Source: DASQZK01 sp963763215
GTDB taxonomy: Bacteria; Bacteroidota; Bacteroidia; Bacteroidales; GCA-2748055
Length of the DNA: 64,000 bases
NCBI GenBank assembly: GCA_963763215.1
Contig: CAVXNX010000014.1
Coordinates: forward strand, 62,001 to 126,000
Reading direction: 5' to 3'
Positions 62,660-64,000 of the stretch are shown here, piece after piece (within the stretch, counting starts at the first letter, position 1; the number at the start of each line of letters is the position of its first letter). The notes beneath the pieces are model-generated. The model did not search any database. It was not told the DNA's origin and saw nothing but the letters and a program-made list of their open reading frames with translations. A program made the position numbers and the translations under genes.

Positions 62660-62740
62660 AGTTCTTCCGGATTCGAACCTCCGACCCTCCCGACTGTCAA
62701 CGACGGGATGCCAGTCCTTACCCCCGCATCCTTCAGCCAA
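62660..62740 (-). other. degenerate tRNA-like sequence
   Basis: The minus strand shows GGAGGTTCGAATCC (T-arm-like) preceded by TTGACAG in a TCCCG/CGGGA stem, recalling a tRNA anticodon arm, but acceptor and D arms do not pair. Probably the leftover of a tRNA gene or of an integration site next to tRNA-Pro; not a working tRNA. Confidence 0.3.
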
Positions 62741-62753
62741 AGAGAATGCAAAT

Positions 62754-62912
62754 CTATAAATTAAAATCGATTTGACCGTAATTCTGGAAAAAAACCTGTT
62801 CTGATGCCCGCCTAATGTTGCCGCAAAGCTCAATGACTTCATCCCTCCCGGTCACCTCCCGATCTTTCATCCCGCAGACGGCCAGGTTCATGCATGTCTT
62901 TGCCGGAATCAT
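62754..62912 (-). CDS. small ORF coupled to acr3, unknown function
   Basis: 52 codons starting at the ATGA overlap with the acr3 stop, which is typical of translational coupling. MIPAKTCMNLAVCGMKDREV contains two of its three Cys; the rest is GRDEVIELCGNIRRASEQ-like and ends at 62754. No family recognised. It may be a short accessory protein, or the start of a longer frameshifted gene of the ars operon. Confidence 0.35.
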   Translation of the reverse strand: MIPAKTCMNLAVCGMKDREVTGRDEVIELCGNIRRASEQVFFQNYGQIDFNL

Positions 62913-63968
62913 GCATGATACCATTTCCTTTTCAGCCAAAAGGCGACATGCACCAGGCCGATCAGGGCCGGCACCTCCACCAGGGGACCGATCACCCCGG
63001 CAAACGCCTCACCCGAATTGATGCCGAACACGCCGATGGCCACCGCGATGGCCAGTTCGAAGTTATTGCCGGCGGCGGTAAAGGAAATGGCCGCATTTTT
63101 TGAATAATCCGCTCCCAGGTACCGCGACAACATGAACGCGGCAAGGAACATGAGCGCGAAATAAATCACCAGCGGTACCGCGATCCGAAGGACATCCATC
63201 GGCAGCCTGACGATGAGTTCGCCTTTCAGACTGAACATGATCACAATGGTGAAAAGCAATGCTATAAGCGTTATGGGGCTGATCGCCGGAACGAACCTGG
63301 ACCTGGTACCATTCCTCGCCTTTCCAATTTACCAGGATCAACCGGCTCAATAGTCCGGCCACAAACGGAATACCCAGGTAAATGGCGACACTTTTCGCAA
63401 TATCACCGATGCCGATATTCACTTCATAACCTTTCAAACCAAGCATGGGCGGCAGCTTGGTGATGAATATCCAGGCAAATATGCTGTAGAAAAGGACCTG
63501 GAACAGGGAATTCAACGCCACCAGTCCGGCCGCATATTCCCGGCTACCGTCAGCCAGTTCATTCCATACCAGCACCATGGCGATGCACCGCGCCAGGCCG
63601 ATCATGATCAGCCCGATCATGTATTGCGGATAATGATGCAAAAAAATGACCGCCAGGATGAACATCAGGACCGGTCCGATGATCCAGTTTAATACGAGTG
63701 AAAGGCTTAAGATCCTTATGTTCCTGAACACTTTGCCGATCTGGTTGTACCGCACTTTGGCCAGTGGGGGATACATCATCAGGATCAGTCCTGCGGCAAT
63801 GGGAATGTTGGTTGTCCCGCTGGAAAAATAATTGATCAGATCGGCGCTTTGCGGGAGAAAATATCCCATCGATACGCCAGCCGCCATGGCCAGAAATATC
63901 CACAGGGTGAGATAGCGGTCCAGAAACCCCAGCTTCTTAGGCTTTCCGTGTTTTGTCGCGGTTGTCAT
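62909..63968 (-). pseudogene. acr3: ACR3 family arsenite efflux transporter, frameshifted once
   Basis: The first frame gives residues 1-225: FLDRYLTLWIFLAMAAGVSM, MMYPPLAKVRYNQIGKVF, and GLARCIAMVLVWNELADGSR with the conserved Cys of ACR3, then YAAGLVALNSLFQVLFYSIF. The frame breaks near 63300, and the rest (LLFTIVIMFSLKGELIVRLP, ISFTAAGNNFELAIAVAIGV, EVPALIGLVHVAFWLKRKWY) lies in another frame to 62909. The restored length is about 350 residues with ten membrane segments. It exports arsenite. Start ATG 63968 is 32 bases from the window end, so an arsR/arsC partner may lie outside. Confidence 0.9.
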
Positions 63969-64000
63969 TAAATACCCGTTTTACTGAAAAGATACAGCAT

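Overview
The window looks like chromosomal DNA of a polysaccharide-degrading Bacteroidota (Bacteroidales/Marinilabiliales-like). The evidence is two SusC/SusD pairs, sulfatases, fasciclin-domain lipoproteins, a type IX secretion sorting domain, a TTG-N20-TAnnTTTG promoter, and few Shine-Dalgarno sites. Naming a genus would be a guess.

Layout. (1) 1-20.7 kb, all on the + strand, is a carbohydrate-catabolism block: the tail of a GH88/GH105 unsaturated uronyl hydrolase, a DUF1961 protein, an alpha-glucuronidase-like hydrolase, a tight cytoplasmic operon (RraA-like aldolase, SDR dehydrogenase, Nramp-like transporter, mannonate dehydratase UxuA), a GH29-like fucosidase, two sulfatases (one Cys-type, one Ser-type), two right-handed beta-helix enzymes of GH141 type, a pectate-lyase-like beta-helix protein and a small beta-sandwich protein. 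(2) 21-37 kb is the uptake block, in the order FAS1 lipoprotein, SusC, SusD, FAS1, FAS1, SusC, SusD. (3) 37-46 kb holds a GH95 fucosidase/galactosidase, a long T9SS-sorted protein with repeated modules, and a GH35-like beta-galactosidase. Together regions 1-3 fit a locus for a sulfated polysaccharide containing fucose and uronic acid (fucoidan-like or complex pectin-like; the substrate is inferred). (4) 46-64 kb is an accessory and mobile region: gene debris, an IS66 element that has cut off the 5' part of an Rhs gene, an Rhs C-terminal cysteine-peptidase-like toxin with a candidate immunity gene, an AbiE type IV toxin-antitoxin pair with likely operators, an IS21 element, gene remnants, a DUF3795 gene, a tRNA-Pro, and a frameshifted ACR3 arsenite exporter.

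Many genes in 0.4-37 kb are split by one-base frameshifts, while long neighbours (first SusC, GH95, beta-galactosidase, Rhs) are open. Several break points fall in homopolymer runs, and the broken protein reads cleanly across frames. Residual sequencing indels are therefore at least as likely as true decay. I mark such genes as pseudogene, describe the whole reconstructed product, and say where the frame breaks.

How the parts would work together: SusC/SusD and the FAS1 lipoproteins bind and import oligosaccharides; sulfatases, fucosidases, beta-helix enzymes and uronyl hydrolases trim them; UxuA, the SDR and the RraA-like aldolase process released uronic or deoxy-sugar acids in the cytoplasm.
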